From: Platycnemis pennipes
Taxonomy: Eukaryota; Arthropoda; Insecta; Odonata; Platycnemididae
Length of the DNA: 64,000 nt
Assembly: GCA_933228895.1 (NCBI GenBank)
Contig: OW121849.1
Location: 39,402,354 to 39,466,353 of the forward strand
Direction of reading: 5' to 3'
Below, in pieces: positions 60,301 through 62,416 of the stretch (position 1 is the stretch's first letter; the number at the start of each line of letters is the position of its first letter). The notes beneath the pieces are model-generated. The model made no database searches and was not told where the DNA came from. It was given only the letters and a program-made list of their open reading frames with translations. Position numbers and translations under genes: made by a program.

Positions 60301-62416
60301 GGGTGTTAAGGAAATAATCAGATAGGCATCTGGACTAAATATTCACAGGGAAAAAATCAGCATGCTTTGATTTGCTGATGACACACTAGTCAAGGCAGAG
60401 AGAGAAGATATTAGAAGAAGACTGTGGTTAACATGGAAAAAATACTGGCCAGATATCATCTGAAGATCAACCAAAAGAAAACAAAGTAATGGTATGCTTT
60501 AGAAGAGAGAAGGACAAGGCAATGTTAAACTTGGGAAGCAAAAGCTAGAAGAGGTTAGTGAATATTACGAGTATCGGAAGCAGAAAAAACTAGTGACAAA
60601 CAAAGCAAGAAGGATATAGTCCATATAATACCTCAGGTGAAGAGGGCATTCAACCAAAAGAAGAATCTATTCGTAGCTGGAAATACAACTGTGGAAGTGA
60701 GGAAAAAATTCATAAGAGTATGCATCTGGAGCATGATTCTTTATGGCAGTGAAATATGGACAATAACAGCAGCAGAGAATTCTAAGGTGGTAACACCCAA
60801 ACTGTGGTGCTACAATGTGGTGAATGGGAAAGGAAGGCCTTGCATGACGTATATGGAGCAGTTGATAAGTACATATGTAAAAGGGAAAAATTTTGTAAAT
60901 ATGGAGACTTGAGCTGATAGAAATACTGAGTGGAGAGCTGTCTCTTAGGACTGCTCAACCTACTCATAGGACTGCTCAGCCTACTCTTAGGACTGTTTAC
61001 TCATGATGGTGATGAGGTGTAATTTCATTTTTGCATTTCAAATGATACCTGTTCTTGTTAATTGTATTTATGTTTTTATTGGTAGTCACTTACATTTTTT
61101 CTTTATTTTGCTTCTTCTTTAATCAGGGTGTCTAGAAAATGGGAGATTTGAAAAAAGTTGAATTTATCAGGTTGTTTTTCAAGTAGGAATAGTATGCTAA
61201 TTTTTGATGGAAGTGGGAATTTTGGACTATCATACAGAATATTCATCTTTCATTGCATGACTGCATTTCTGGTTGGTGGACAGGTGTAATTTGGCTTAAA
61301 ACTGAGAAAATTTAATTTGTCAATAAAAAATGTTTTTGACTGCTGGGTAGCGTTCTGTGCAAGATTCAGGGAGCAAGATTTCACTAAGAAATTGTTTTTT
61401 TTATAATTTTATTACCTTCTTCAATATTTCAATCATGGACTGATGAATGGCTGATTGAACTACATAAAAATGTAACTCAAATTATTATGGAAACATTTTA
61501 TACAGTCTATAATTGGAAATCTAGTAGGAAAAAATTTAAAAAATACTGTCACTTGCCATTGTGGTCATGGTAATCACACCTAAACATGGGCAGGAGTCAG
61601 AGAATTGATGTGAAACTGATGTTCATTTTATAAGAGTGTTTATTAGCTTACCGGAACTGTGGAACTGAAATGAGTCATAATCCAACTCAGATGGTTAATA
61701 ATTTCAAAAGCTTATTATTCTCAATTATAATACTTCCATTACTTGCCGTAGCAAAATAGCGTATGTATATAATAGAACTCAGGTTTTCAAACTCTGAGGA
61801 TTTTATGTGATTTGTGTGAATGATGTGGAAAAAGTATCGGCATTTTCCTTGCCTCCATTTGCCAGAGACCCTGATGATGTTTCTTATCTAATTCAGTTAA
61901 TGGTTCCAAAATAATCATTGTGATGTGATTCTTTTGTTTGTAAATAGTGACGATATGAATTTATTTAAATTTCATGTAACTTCTGTATCCATTTTTTAAG
62001 TTAATTTTTTGTACAGTTTTTGTTATCTAACTGTCAGTAACCTTTGAAATACCTTTAACGTAAATTAAAAATATGCTTCATAATAATTATTATATTTGCG
62101 AGAGTTGATGTTGGCAGAGTAGTTTTATGATGAAATCCTTTGGTGTAGAGGACATTATACCTTTTATCTGTGGTATTTCGTTTTCCTAGATATTATTTGC
62201 AATATCTGCCATAACATGATTTTTATCATAACTAGGGCTTCTGGAGTATGTAATGAACCATGGTGGCTCTGAATTGAAGCTGCAGGAACGCTGGTATGAA
62301 AAATTGCATGATTGGGAGAAAGCATTACATTCATATGAGGAGAAGTTGCAAGAAAGTTCAGCAGACATTGAAATTGCATTGGGCCAGATGAGGTGTTTAG
62401 AAGCACTAGGAGAATG
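257..62416 (+). CDS. mTOR: mTOR (target of rapamycin) serine/threonine kinase, partial: 21 internal exons
   Basis: Catalytic and scaffold subunit of TORC1 and TORC2, which couples nutrient and growth-factor signals to protein synthesis, autophagy and growth, on lysosomal and cytosolic membranes. The spliced exons are 257-386, 1533-1768, 9240-9436, 9672-9924, 10976-11340, 14252-14420, 28531-29032, 30354-30560, 30695-30900, 31357-31563, 34533-34753, 34891-35036, 36323-36459, 38905-39102, 41115-41282, 50464-50865, 56302-56412, 56536-56666, 58508-58712, 59123-59294 and 62236-62416. Every junction is GT-AG and phase-compatible. The product follows the animal mTOR family without internal loss from about human residue 50 to 1,500: HEAT repeats up to the exon at 50464, then the linker and the start of FAT. 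Hallmark stretches include [64 protein letters not shown] and [12 protein letters not shown]. The start exon and the FRB, kinase and FATC exons lie outside. Family members are about 2,450-2,550 residues. No stop or frameshift interrupts the exons, so the gene looks functional. Confidence 0.97.
843..930 (+). repeat. tRNA-like SINE head
   Basis: A box B-like stretch (GGGCTTGAATCC, near 901) lies about 50 bases after a box A-like stretch (GGGTTAGTATGG, near 857), the spacing of a tRNA-type internal Pol III promoter. The cloverleaf is degenerate, so I read it as a SINE head rather than a tRNA gene. The 3' limit is unclear. Confidence 0.45.
1090..1162. repeat. Solo Tigger/pogo-type terminal sequence
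   Basis: The stretch GGGGCAGCCGCTTAATTGGG to GGAATCTACTG followed by TA looks like the end of a TA-target pogo/Tigger MITE, a type that typically ends CAGTAGATTCC and carries TTAATTGGG-like subterminal words. I did not find the matching left end. Confidence 0.35.
1533..1768 (+). CDS. mTOR: mTOR exon (window exon 2), HEAT
   Basis: The translation runs [20 protein letters not shown] to [14 protein letters not shown], matching human ASLIGVEGG and WLGADRNEGRRHAA. The acceptor is tttcag and the donor gtaagt, phase 0. Confidence 0.96.
2416..2757. repeat. Old interspersed repeat, copy 1
   Basis: Shares a series of blocks with 8735-9092: GAGAAAAGGCATTGC, TTATCTTTACTCTAT, TTTTTTCTAG and AGTGTAAATGAGGG. 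It ends GGTTTTACTGTA, like a TA-target terminal repeat. The mirror terminus GCAGTAAAACCCC at 3092 suggests a neighbouring copy in the other direction. Confidence 0.5.
3725..3790. repeat. TATATG-type microsatellite
   Basis: Short tandem run of GTATAT units followed by degenerate copies, lying within the 3280-7827 element. Confidence 0.6.
4960..7208 (-). pseudogene. Tigger/pogo transposon remnant with broken transposase
   Basis: On the minus strand there are three consecutive broken blocks of a pogo-family transposase. At 6376-6158 is a CENPB-type HTH block ([15 protein letters not shown]). At 6025-5792 is the start of the DDE domain ([25 protein letters not shown]). At 5745-5524 is the catalytic centre ([27 protein letters not shown]). 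Each block is separated by stops or frameshifts. The 5' terminus (TA CAGTAAGTCCTCGATTTATG, minus strand) sits at about 7208. I could not fix the other end. The family encodes a nuclear transposase that inserts at TA. Confidence 0.8.
8735..9092. repeat. Old interspersed repeat, copy 2 (interrupted)
   Basis: Homologous in blocks to 2416-2757, and split by the MITE at 8846-9020. It ends GGGGTTATACTGA, comparable to the terminus of copy 1. Confidence 0.5.
8846..9020. mobile_element. 175 bp TA-flanked MITE
   Basis: Starts CAGTCAAGCCCGCTTATA and ends ATGGGCTTGCCTG, imperfect inverted repeats with TA on each side (8844-8845, 9021-9022). The interior repeats ATAACGAAGTT-like words. No coding capacity. 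It fits a Tc1/mariner or pogo-derived MITE. Confidence 0.75.
9240..9436 (+). CDS. mTOR: mTOR exon (window exon 3), HEAT
   Basis: The translation opens [20 protein letters not shown] and contains [16 protein letters not shown], matching human VLVLRELAISVPTFFFQQVQ and AIREGAVAALRACLIL. It ends TG before gtaatt (phase 2), and the Trp codon is completed by the next exon. Confidence 0.97.
9672..9924 (+). CDS. mTOR: mTOR exon (window exon 4), HEAT
   Basis: The translation runs [14 protein letters not shown], then [16 protein letters not shown], collinear with human YRHTFEEAEKGFDE and DDRIHGALLILNELVR. The 3' half is Gly/Ser/Ala-rich ([11 protein letters not shown]) and diverged, as this loop is in other animals. 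The donor is gtgagt, phase 0; reading on past 9924 is intron. Confidence 0.95.
9925..10975 (+). other. Intron 4
   Basis: A 1.05 kb AT-rich intron. I see no repeat, RNA gene or coding signal in it. Confidence 0.7.
10976..11340 (+). CDS. mTOR: mTOR exon (window exon 5), Ser/Thr/Pro-rich loop and HEAT
   Basis: Begins [18 protein letters not shown], then a roughly 45-residue Pro/Ser/Thr-rich linker ([28 protein letters not shown]). It returns to conserved sequence at [13 protein letters not shown] and [11 protein letters not shown], matching human CRDLMEEKFDQVC and [11 protein letters not shown]. Ends AT before gtaagt, phase 2. Confidence 0.94.
11422..11643 (+). repeat. 5S rRNA-derived SINE, copy 1
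   Basis: The first 90 bases align with animal 5S rRNA: CCACGTTGAA, GGTTCCTGTTAGATCACTG, GTTAAGCAACGTTGGGC (the internal A-box region) and GGATGGGTGACC (C box, 11497-11508). Mismatches and an unrelated 130 base tail ending CCCACCCCTCCAA exclude a functional 5S gene. The whole unit recurs inverted at 37051-37269, so it is a dispersed family with a 5S-type Pol III promoter. Confidence 0.85.
12016..13080 (-). pseudogene. Pao/BEL retrotransposon gag fragment
   Basis: The minus-strand coding block 13070-12768 ([30 protein letters not shown]) matches the DUF1759-type gag of Pao/BEL elements. After a frameshift near 12770 it continues to 12016, with a CCHC-like knuckle [14 protein letters not shown] and a following Cys/His stretch. 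Protease, RT and integrase are absent, and no LTR was found. This is a 5' gag-only relic, structural protein in origin. Confidence 0.75.
13211..13925. repeat. Internal fragment of the TAGGGACCCTGAAA hAT family (copy 1)
   Basis: Collinear with about 57384-58120 and, inverted, with the 44.2-44.7 kb region. Shared stretches include CATCATACGGAAATATTAGT and ATCAGACTGATGAT. Both ends lack the family termini. A minus-strand open stretch ([31 protein letters not shown]) is partly conserved with the 57.7-58.0 kb copy. Confidence 0.7.
14252..14420 (+). CDS. mTOR: mTOR exon (window exon 6), HEAT
   Basis: Read in phase 2 it gives [14 protein letters not shown], then [20 protein letters not shown] and VVKASLPSK, collinear with human KKEKERTAAFQALGLLSVAV and IIRAALPPK. 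The acceptor is attgcag and the donor gtgtgt, phase 0. Another frame is also open here but lacks similarity. Confidence 0.95.
15583..15759 (-). repeat. Copia 3' LTR
   Basis: A 177 bp LTR, identical by eye to 19884-20060. It contains no obvious long polyadenylation signal in my reading. It abuts the polypurine tract at 15760-15772. Confidence 0.93.
15760..15772 (-). other. Copia polypurine tract
   Basis: The minus strand reads GAAAGGAGGAATT immediately upstream of the 3' LTR, the expected place and composition for the plus-strand DNA primer. Confidence 0.8.
15785..19810 (-). CDS. Copia gag-pol polyprotein, intact
   Basis: A single 1,341-residue frame. Gag occupies residues 1-230, with zinc knuckle C214-X2-C217-X4-H222-X4-C227. 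The protease site is DSACTSH at 284. The integrase zinc finger is H424, H429, C457, C460, and its catalytic residues are D488, D551 (FRSDNGTEF) and E587 ([12 protein letters not shown]). The reverse transcriptase runs about 860-1100, with D944 and YVDD at 1027-1030. The RNase H has D1192, E1233 and D1270. It copies RNA into DNA inside gag particles and integrates it. The chosen ATG is the first, 70 bases after the primer site. One oddity: LVADDSRQ at 900-907, where most relatives read LVAKGFSQ or similar. Confidence 0.95.
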   Translation of the reverse strand: MSDFGVSRIEPLTNKNYGLWSMRLVAVLKAKGLYQDIIFGDEPEKNGADAAAVAKWEAWSKKNDEVNMLIIMTLSAEQALACQGISNAKELWLLLKKRHDGVEKHRKTQLMIELAKLEKLEKESIDGYLTRAQTLETQLKEMGNNIEDYELIMYVIEGLPKSFSEVATAISSNPTVDFEFMRGALLRYEEKNKKSTNEGEVKAFKAKVQTKKKCFCCGKIGHFARDCWHKDKENSIETKKNSKDFYKNKSKFKGIFKGGKNQHAFEVREHHKINAENGVTWMLDSACTSHMTHQEELLINKRKDNVEIVTAEAGRKIHAEFRGEIEGTSYLDDGEVALTIKDVLYVPDLNSNLMSVPSLVKMGKKIVIDEDGFGIYDKKTGELVAQGIFEADAFMFRMSTDSDERELKKEVCFSTSEINSNLWHQRLGHINNNYLSRLAKENLVRGLENVLIKDENCEDCIQGKLTRAPFKEVEIEGAQQILERLHADLCGPMQQESIGGSRYMLTIVDEYSRRYFVDFLKSKSETADKLIEFIERKENETGQKVKNFRSDNGTEFTNDTLQEYFKKKGIKHERTTIYSPQSNGIAERANRTLVEMARTLLIAAGLTLMFWAEAVWTASYLHDLSPTKKRDQVPLEIWKNKKPSVRHLRVFGCKVFYRNEDVQKKKLDVRSKEAVFVGYSKNRRAYRVFDLSDRKIHESRDVKFIEEKMGFQKKEEDVGYDETNYVFIPIERQENRDERHEEENNSGIIHDVVEDFQGQFDSDDDSSHKNPLVIVQAGERRRGRKKGDTNDVLKQRHQEELKGIEDELRQQGVRRSTREKKEPDCIVNMVQEINPRNYKEAIESKDKIKWIEAMNKELKNMKNYQTWEIVNKPKEVKLIQSKWVFKKKGTKDTEVYKARLVADDSRQRMGVDYKSSYSPVMKQESLKTLLAIAAKKNYKVEFIDVEAAYLNAELDRHVYMNPPKGVNIEEGKIFRLKKSLYGLPEAGRCWFKKLSGILKELGLKPCKADPCVFVEESKKGFLAIGCYVDDCIIVGDSQKKIDQLVEKLKKQLKIKVSKEDEVKFLGIKIKEEKEGFIMEQSSYIEEVIERFGMENCNGVKTPAASGVKLDDYEDSEKANKDLYQEILGCIGYLVRGTRPDLAYTYSKLSQYSKDPRMIHYEALKRVLRYLKGTKGYRLKIGREVGRLEISSDASWCTTLDSKSFGGYSVKIGDALISWRSGKQKMVALSTMESELVALCDGVCEGIWLTELLEELGQFEVVERPIKVRTDSQSALNWNNNEKINKENKHIRRMYHFVKDEIKNGEVVLHHVGSADLETDVLTKDVSEALMKKHIPNLSLII
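19869..19880 (-). promoter_or_regulatory. Copia primer binding site (initiator tRNA-Met)
   Basis: The minus strand reads TGGTAGCAGAGC, 3 bases after the 5' LTR. This is complementary to the 3' end (GCTCTGCTACCA) of insect initiator methionine tRNA, 12 bases in a row, after which pairing stops. Confidence 0.85.
19884..20060 (-). repeat. Copia 5' LTR
   Basis: A 177 bp LTR identical to 15583-15759; on the minus strand it would carry the element's promoter. GTTTC follows at 20061. Confidence 0.93.
21955..22025 (+). repeat. Possible tRNA-like SINE head
   Basis: The stretch GGCCTGGTGGTTACGATCGC to GGAGGTCGTAAGACCC resembles the arms of a tRNA-derived SINE. The box B match is poor. It is not a usable tRNA gene. 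Confidence 0.3.
22850..23095 (+). pseudogene. RTE-like LINE C-terminal fragment
   Basis: Open for 75 codons (22863-23090). [20 protein letters not shown] and [14 protein letters not shown] follow the segment after the RT in the LINE relics at 60.5 kb and 48.2 kb (compare [16 protein letters not shown] and [15 protein letters not shown]). It is 5' truncated, and the end is diverged and Glu-rich. Confidence 0.65.
24062..24290 (-). pseudogene. Broken PIF/Harbinger transposase exon
   Basis: The minus strand encodes [15 protein letters not shown] near the top. After frameshifts and a stop it reads [20 protein letters not shown] followed by GDFLQ. This matches the N-terminal conserved block of PIF/Harbinger nucleases (typically a leucine-rich run ending ALRFYATGSF). 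A GT donor follows directly (CTGCAG then gtgtgt). The DDE catalytic exons were not found, so this is a dead copy. Confidence 0.7.
25717..28199. mobile_element. 2.5 kb TA-flanked DNA transposon, non-autonomous
   Basis: Starts CCGTATTTACTCG and ends CGAGTAAATACGG, with TA at 25715-25716 and 28200-28201. The ends continue with related GTG/CACGCG-type words. This fits a Tc1/mariner or Tigger-type element. There is no transposase coding. It carries the hAT element at 26754-27731. Confidence 0.75.
26754..27731. mobile_element. hAT-type element nested in 25717-28199
   Basis: The TIRs are TAGAGATCCGTGAAA (left) and TTTCACGGACCTCTA (right), 14 of 15 matching. The 8 bp target duplications are GTGATACC (26746-26753) and GTGATACA (27732-27739), one mismatch apart. 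Size is 978 bp, with many CGCGA words just inside the left end. There is no transposase, so it is non-autonomous. Confidence 0.78.
28359..28394. repeat. Perfect 36 bp palindrome
   Basis: GCTGCATGTCTGAAAATG is followed at once by its exact reverse complement. It lies 136 bases upstream of the exon at 28531 and could form a cruciform or RNA hairpin. Confidence 0.9.
28531..29032 (+). CDS. mTOR: mTOR exon (window exon 7), largest HEAT exon
   Basis: Contains [36 protein letters not shown] and LRHPG, then a Ser-rich insert ([27 protein letters not shown]) before [18 protein letters not shown]. Human has IKELLEPMLAVGLSPALT and [18 protein letters not shown], with a much shorter linker. Ends G before gtatat, phase 1. 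Confidence 0.97.
29033..30353 (+). other. Intron 7
   Basis: A 1.3 kb AT-rich intron, with no repeat or coding signal that I can name. Confidence 0.7.
30354..30560 (+). CDS. mTOR: mTOR exon (window exon 8), HEAT
   Basis: Translation: [20 protein letters not shown] to [16 protein letters not shown], matching human HSLTQFVRHCADHFLNSEHK and [16 protein letters not shown]. The acceptor is ttttag and the donor gtaaga, phase 1. Confidence 0.97.
30695..30900 (+). CDS. mTOR: mTOR exon (window exon 9), HEAT
   Basis: Translation: [60 protein letters not shown]. Nearly invariant in animals. The acceptor is ccgcag and the donor gtgtgt, phase 0. Confidence 0.98.
30901..31356 (+). other. Intron 9
   Basis: A 456 base AT-rich intron. 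Nothing else recognised. Confidence 0.7.
31357..31563 (+). CDS. mTOR: mTOR exon (window exon 10), HEAT
   Basis: Translation: [20 protein letters not shown], then [20 protein letters not shown] and AIGDLAE, matching human [20 protein letters not shown] and so on. The acceptor is ttgtag and the donor gtaagc, phase 0. Confidence 0.98.
32155..32683. repeat. TIR element built of GGTAAATTACCGTAATT-type words
   Basis: The left end GGTAAATTATCACGGTAATT mirrors the right end AATTACGGTAATTTACC. Further inverted copies of TTACCGTAATTTACC sit just inside. About 530 bp with no coding. The target duplication is unresolved. It resembles hAT-type MITEs. Confidence 0.55.
33479..34029 (-). pseudogene. Deleted mariner transposon
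   Basis: Its ends are mirrored, TGGTGTGATAAAAAA(A)TAAC against GTTATTTTTTATCACACCA, with TA just outside (33477-33478 and 34030-34031). The minus strand retains [20 protein letters not shown], the region around the second catalytic Asp of mariner transposases. The N-terminal half and the first Asp motif are gone. At 551 bp against a usual 1.3 kb, it is dead. Confidence 0.82.
34533..34753 (+). CDS. mTOR: mTOR exon (window exon 11), HEAT
   Basis: Translation: [20 protein letters not shown], then [20 protein letters not shown] and [17 protein letters not shown], collinear with human VSGLEMRKWVDELF and KRQVALWTLGQLVASTGYVV. Ends AG before gtgatt, phase 2. Confidence 0.97.
34891..35036 (+). CDS. 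mTOR: mTOR exon (window exon 12), HEAT
   Basis: Translation: [20 protein letters not shown], then a variable loop ([20 protein letters not shown]). Human has [20 protein letters not shown]. The acceptor is ttttag and the donor gtaaga, phase 1. Confidence 0.97.
35037..36322 (+). other. Intron 12
   Basis: Holds the tRNA-headed SINE at 35143-35460. The other 860 bases look unique and AT-rich. Confidence 0.7.
35143..35460 (+). repeat. tRNA-derived SINE with LINE-like 3' tail
   Basis: The tRNA-like head has box A (TGGCCTAGTGTTAG) and a good box B (GGGTTCAAATCCC, 35190-35202). It is followed by a body whose tail translates as [20 protein letters not shown] then RLADRRIEW. This is the same C-terminal region seen in the LINE relic at 60.84-60.92 kb ([20 protein letters not shown]). 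A tail shared with a partner LINE is how such SINEs are mobilised. Confidence 0.75.
36323..36459 (+). CDS. mTOR: mTOR exon (window exon 13), HEAT
   Basis: Translation: [20 protein letters not shown], then [20 protein letters not shown] and TMVVQ, matching human [10 protein letters not shown] and LSHHHTMVVQ. The acceptor is ttcacag and the donor gtatgg, phase 0. Confidence 0.97.
36578..36636. repeat. Short tandem repeat of about 24 bp
   Basis: Roughly two and a half copies of a unit containing GTAATTTGGATTATA with small changes. Confidence 0.6.
37051..37269 (-). repeat. 5S rRNA-derived SINE, copy 2
   Basis: Minus strand: 5S-like blocks CAGATCACTGAAGATAAGC, AACGTAGGGCC and GGTAGGGTGACC. The tail is shared with copy 1 (GTTAAATGTGGGTTG, TTTAAGTGCC, CCCACCCCTCCAATT). 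By eye it is roughly 80% identical to 11422-11643 over its length, including the non-5S tail. Confidence 0.83.
37270..38195 (-). pseudogene. LINE endonuclease-region fragment
   Basis: The minus strand opens [20 protein letters not shown], and elsewhere [19 protein letters not shown], resembling the stretch before the YTW...IDY end of RTE-like LINE endonucleases. Downstream are AEGQTII and broken linker sequence ([17 protein letters not shown]). There are many stops. It abuts the 5S-derived SINE. Confidence 0.55.
38905..39102 (+). CDS. mTOR: mTOR exon (window exon 14), HEAT
   Basis: Translation: [20 protein letters not shown], then [20 protein letters not shown] and DIFELIK, matching human [20 protein letters not shown] and [20 protein letters not shown]. 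Flanks are ttcag and gtaagt, phase 0. Confidence 0.97.
39103..41114 (+). other. Intron 14
   Basis: A 2 kb AT-rich intron. An open stretch of 113 codons on the minus strand (39553-39894) shows no domain. I identify no repeat. Confidence 0.65.
41115..41282 (+). CDS. mTOR: mTOR exon (window exon 15), HEAT
   Basis: Translation: [20 protein letters not shown], then [20 protein letters not shown] and RVLTHD, matching human EFWVMNTSIQSTIILLIEQI and EFKLYLPQLIPHML. Flanks are ttcag and gtaggt, phase 0. Confidence 0.97.
41953..42839 (-). pseudogene. Deleted mariner transposon
   Basis: The ends are mirrored (CGGAAAGTAAGGCCCGATTT against a right end with AAATTGGACTTTACTTTCCG) and flanked by TA (41951-41952, 42840-42841). 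The minus strand keeps [11 protein letters not shown] (first catalytic Asp), [12 protein letters not shown] (second) and [20 protein letters not shown]. The N-terminal HTH half is deleted and one frameshift is present. It is 887 bp, dead, and a different lineage from the copy at 33.5 kb. Confidence 0.87.
43793..43849 (+). pseudogene. LINE fragment, part 1 (RT active-site region)
   Basis: Reads [16 protein letters not shown], the RT catalytic FADD box of an RTE-like LINE. It is cut by the hAT element at 43850 and resumes at 48044. Confidence 0.8.
45249..47695 (-). pseudogene. Internally deleted Tigger/Jerky-like transposon
   Basis: Left end CAGTTGAGCATG with TCCGGCACAGTCGGGACCG, after TA at 45247. 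On the minus strand the N-terminal HTH is readable across frameshifts ([29 protein letters not shown], near 47600-47490), as is [10 protein letters not shown] at the CENPB domain. Past the piggyBac-like insertion it continues as [20 protein letters not shown], a C-terminal acidic tail. The DDE core is missing. The right end near 47695 is tentative. Confidence 0.6.
46047..47269. mobile_element. piggyBac-like MITE (TTAA)
   Basis: Starts CCCTTTCGCTACGAAGGACG and ends CTCCGTCGCGAAAGGG. It is flanked by the TTAA tetranucleotide at 46043-46046 and 47270-47273, the piggyBac target signature. The interior is 1.2 kb with no long ORF. It splits the Tigger copy inside the CENPB region. Confidence 0.8.
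48044..48309 (+). pseudogene. LINE fragment, part 2
   Basis: Resumes directly after the hAT element: [20 protein letters not shown], then [20 protein letters not shown]. This is the conserved post-RT region of RTE-like LINEs. Cut again at 48310. Confidence 0.82.
48310..49631. mobile_element. hAT-type element, TAGACTTG family
   Basis: Left end TAGACTTGTACCAATA; right end TATCAGTCCAAGTCTA. The 8 bp duplications are CTTTTAAC (48302-48309) and CTTCTAAC (49632-49639), one mismatch apart. 1,322 bp, with no transposase found. It splits the LINE coding region. Confidence 0.8.
49632..50170 (+). pseudogene. LINE fragment, part 3 (C-terminus and 3' end)
   Basis: Continues the [24 protein letters not shown], then [20 protein letters not shown] and GRSRLEYWK, ending with the [14 protein letters not shown] C-terminus also seen at 35.4 kb. 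Frameshifted throughout. Confidence 0.82.
50464..50865 (+). CDS. mTOR: mTOR exon (window exon 16), end of HEAT solenoid
   Basis: Translation: [60 protein letters not shown]. Collinear with human [21 protein letters not shown] Gly-rich insert ([11 protein letters not shown]) sits before [13 protein letters not shown], where human has only TES. The acceptor is tcaatag and the donor gtaagt, phase 0. Confidence 0.97.
51340..51445 (-). repeat. tRNA-like SINE fragment
   Basis: The minus strand has a box B-like GGGTTCAAATCT preceded by CTCCAAGAAGCCCT. The A-box side is weak, and the 3' part differs from the SINE at 35.1 kb. Confidence 0.4.
52838..52866. repeat. (ATTC)n microsatellite, possible LINE 3' tail
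   Basis: A run of ATTC units directly after GGATCAATAAATT. Such tails often mark the 3' end of a non-LTR element, but I cannot see coding sequence upstream. Confidence 0.6.
53120..53275 (-). pseudogene. hAT transposase dimerisation-domain fragment
   Basis: The minus strand reads [20 protein letters not shown], the hallmark of the C-terminal dimerisation region of hAT (zBED-type) transposases. It is followed by a duplicated ICDKMK segment. Only this piece remains. A MITE end begins at 53279. Confidence 0.72.
53279..53400. repeat. TA-flanked MITE end (CAGTAGAGCCTCCATATAACG)
   Basis: After TA at 53277 the sequence CAGTAGAGCCTCCATATAAC has the look of a pogo/Tigger or mariner MITE terminus. The right end is not located. 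Confidence 0.4.
54560..54760 (-). other. Fibronectin type III-like antisense stretch
   Basis: The minus strand reads [20 protein letters not shown] then [18 protein letters not shown], the proline-start and V-x-W pattern of the A to C strands of a fibronectin III domain. A stop follows by 54500, and no splice sites or further domains are clear. It could be a captured exon, a retrocopy relic or chance. Confidence 0.3.
55400..55591. repeat. Snap-back (foldback) repeat of about 190 bp
   Basis: TGGTCACATAAAGAAAGAAA at the left mirrors TTTCTTTATGTGCCA at the right. The mirroring continues inward (TTTCCACTAAATTTTATTATG, ACGCA, GTCTTCAGGTACC) to a 7 base loop near 55490-55496. No coding. A foldback MITE is likely. 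Confidence 0.75.
56302..56412 (+). CDS. mTOR: mTOR exon (window exon 17), linker before FAT
   Basis: Translation: [20 protein letters not shown], then [17 protein letters not shown]. It occupies the place of human ADEEEDPLIYQHRMLRS, a variable linker. Flanks are tttcag and gtaaat, phase 0. Confidence 0.9.
56536..56666 (+). CDS. mTOR: mTOR exon (window exon 18)
   Basis: Translation: [20 protein letters not shown], then [20 protein letters not shown], matching human LHVSTINLQKAWGAARRVSK. Ends AG before gtctga (phase 2). The unusual donor is supported because AG plus A, TCC, TGT, TGG gives RSCW, exactly as in human. Confidence 0.93.
56667..58507 (+). other. Intron 18
   Basis: Mostly the 1.5 kb hAT-type element at 56929-58449. 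Nothing else is evident. Confidence 0.75.
56929..58449. mobile_element. hAT-type element, TAGGGACCCTGAAA family (copy 3)
   Basis: Starts TAGGGACCCTGAAAA and ends TTTTCAGGGTCCCTA. The flanks ACTATTGG (56921-56928) and ACTATTTC (58450-58457) agree at 6 of 8 bases. Its ends match the 43850-48043 copy inverted. A second family-like terminus, TAGGGACTCTGAAATT, sits inside at 57272, suggesting nested or merged copies. A minus-strand open stretch (57726-58004) shares [12 protein letters not shown] and QEYLKCL with the 13.5 kb copy. Confidence 0.82.
58508..58712 (+). CDS. mTOR: mTOR exon (window exon 19), FAT start
   Basis: Translation: [40 protein letters not shown], then [14 protein letters not shown], matching human FVSCWSELNEDQQDELIRSI and [13 protein letters not shown]. 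The acceptor is catcag and the donor gtgagg, phase 0. Reading past 58712 is intron. Confidence 0.97.
58713..59122 (+). other. Intron 19
   Basis: A 410 base intron that stays open for about 90 codons from the preceding exon by chance. No other signal. Confidence 0.7.
59123..59294 (+). CDS. mTOR: mTOR exon (window exon 20), FAT
   Basis: Translation: [57 protein letters not shown]. Human has [20 protein letters not shown]. The variable loop RDDNGIVLLGERAAK is slightly shortened. Flanks are tcatag and gtaaga, phase 1. Confidence 0.97.
59295..62235 (+). other. Intron 20 (2.9 kb)
   Basis: A decayed LINE (59470-61020) and then 1.2 kb of AT-rich sequence with no signal I can name. Confidence 0.7.
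59470..61020 (+). pseudogene. Decayed RTE-like LINE (5' truncated)
   Basis: Pieces in order: [57 protein letters not shown] (RT active site), [36 protein letters not shown] and [20 protein letters not shown], then [11 protein letters not shown]. Stops and frameshifts occur throughout, and the endonuclease is missing. The 3' end carries three short tandem units of ACTGCTCA-type sequence (60945-61000). Confidence 0.85.
62236..62416 (+). CDS. mTOR: mTOR exon (window exon 21), FAT
   Basis: Translation: [52 protein letters not shown], matching human GVLEYAMKHFGELEIQATWY and [10 protein letters not shown]. The acceptor is aactag. Ends TG before gtaagg (phase 2), and the Trp codon is completed beyond the window. 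Confidence 0.97.
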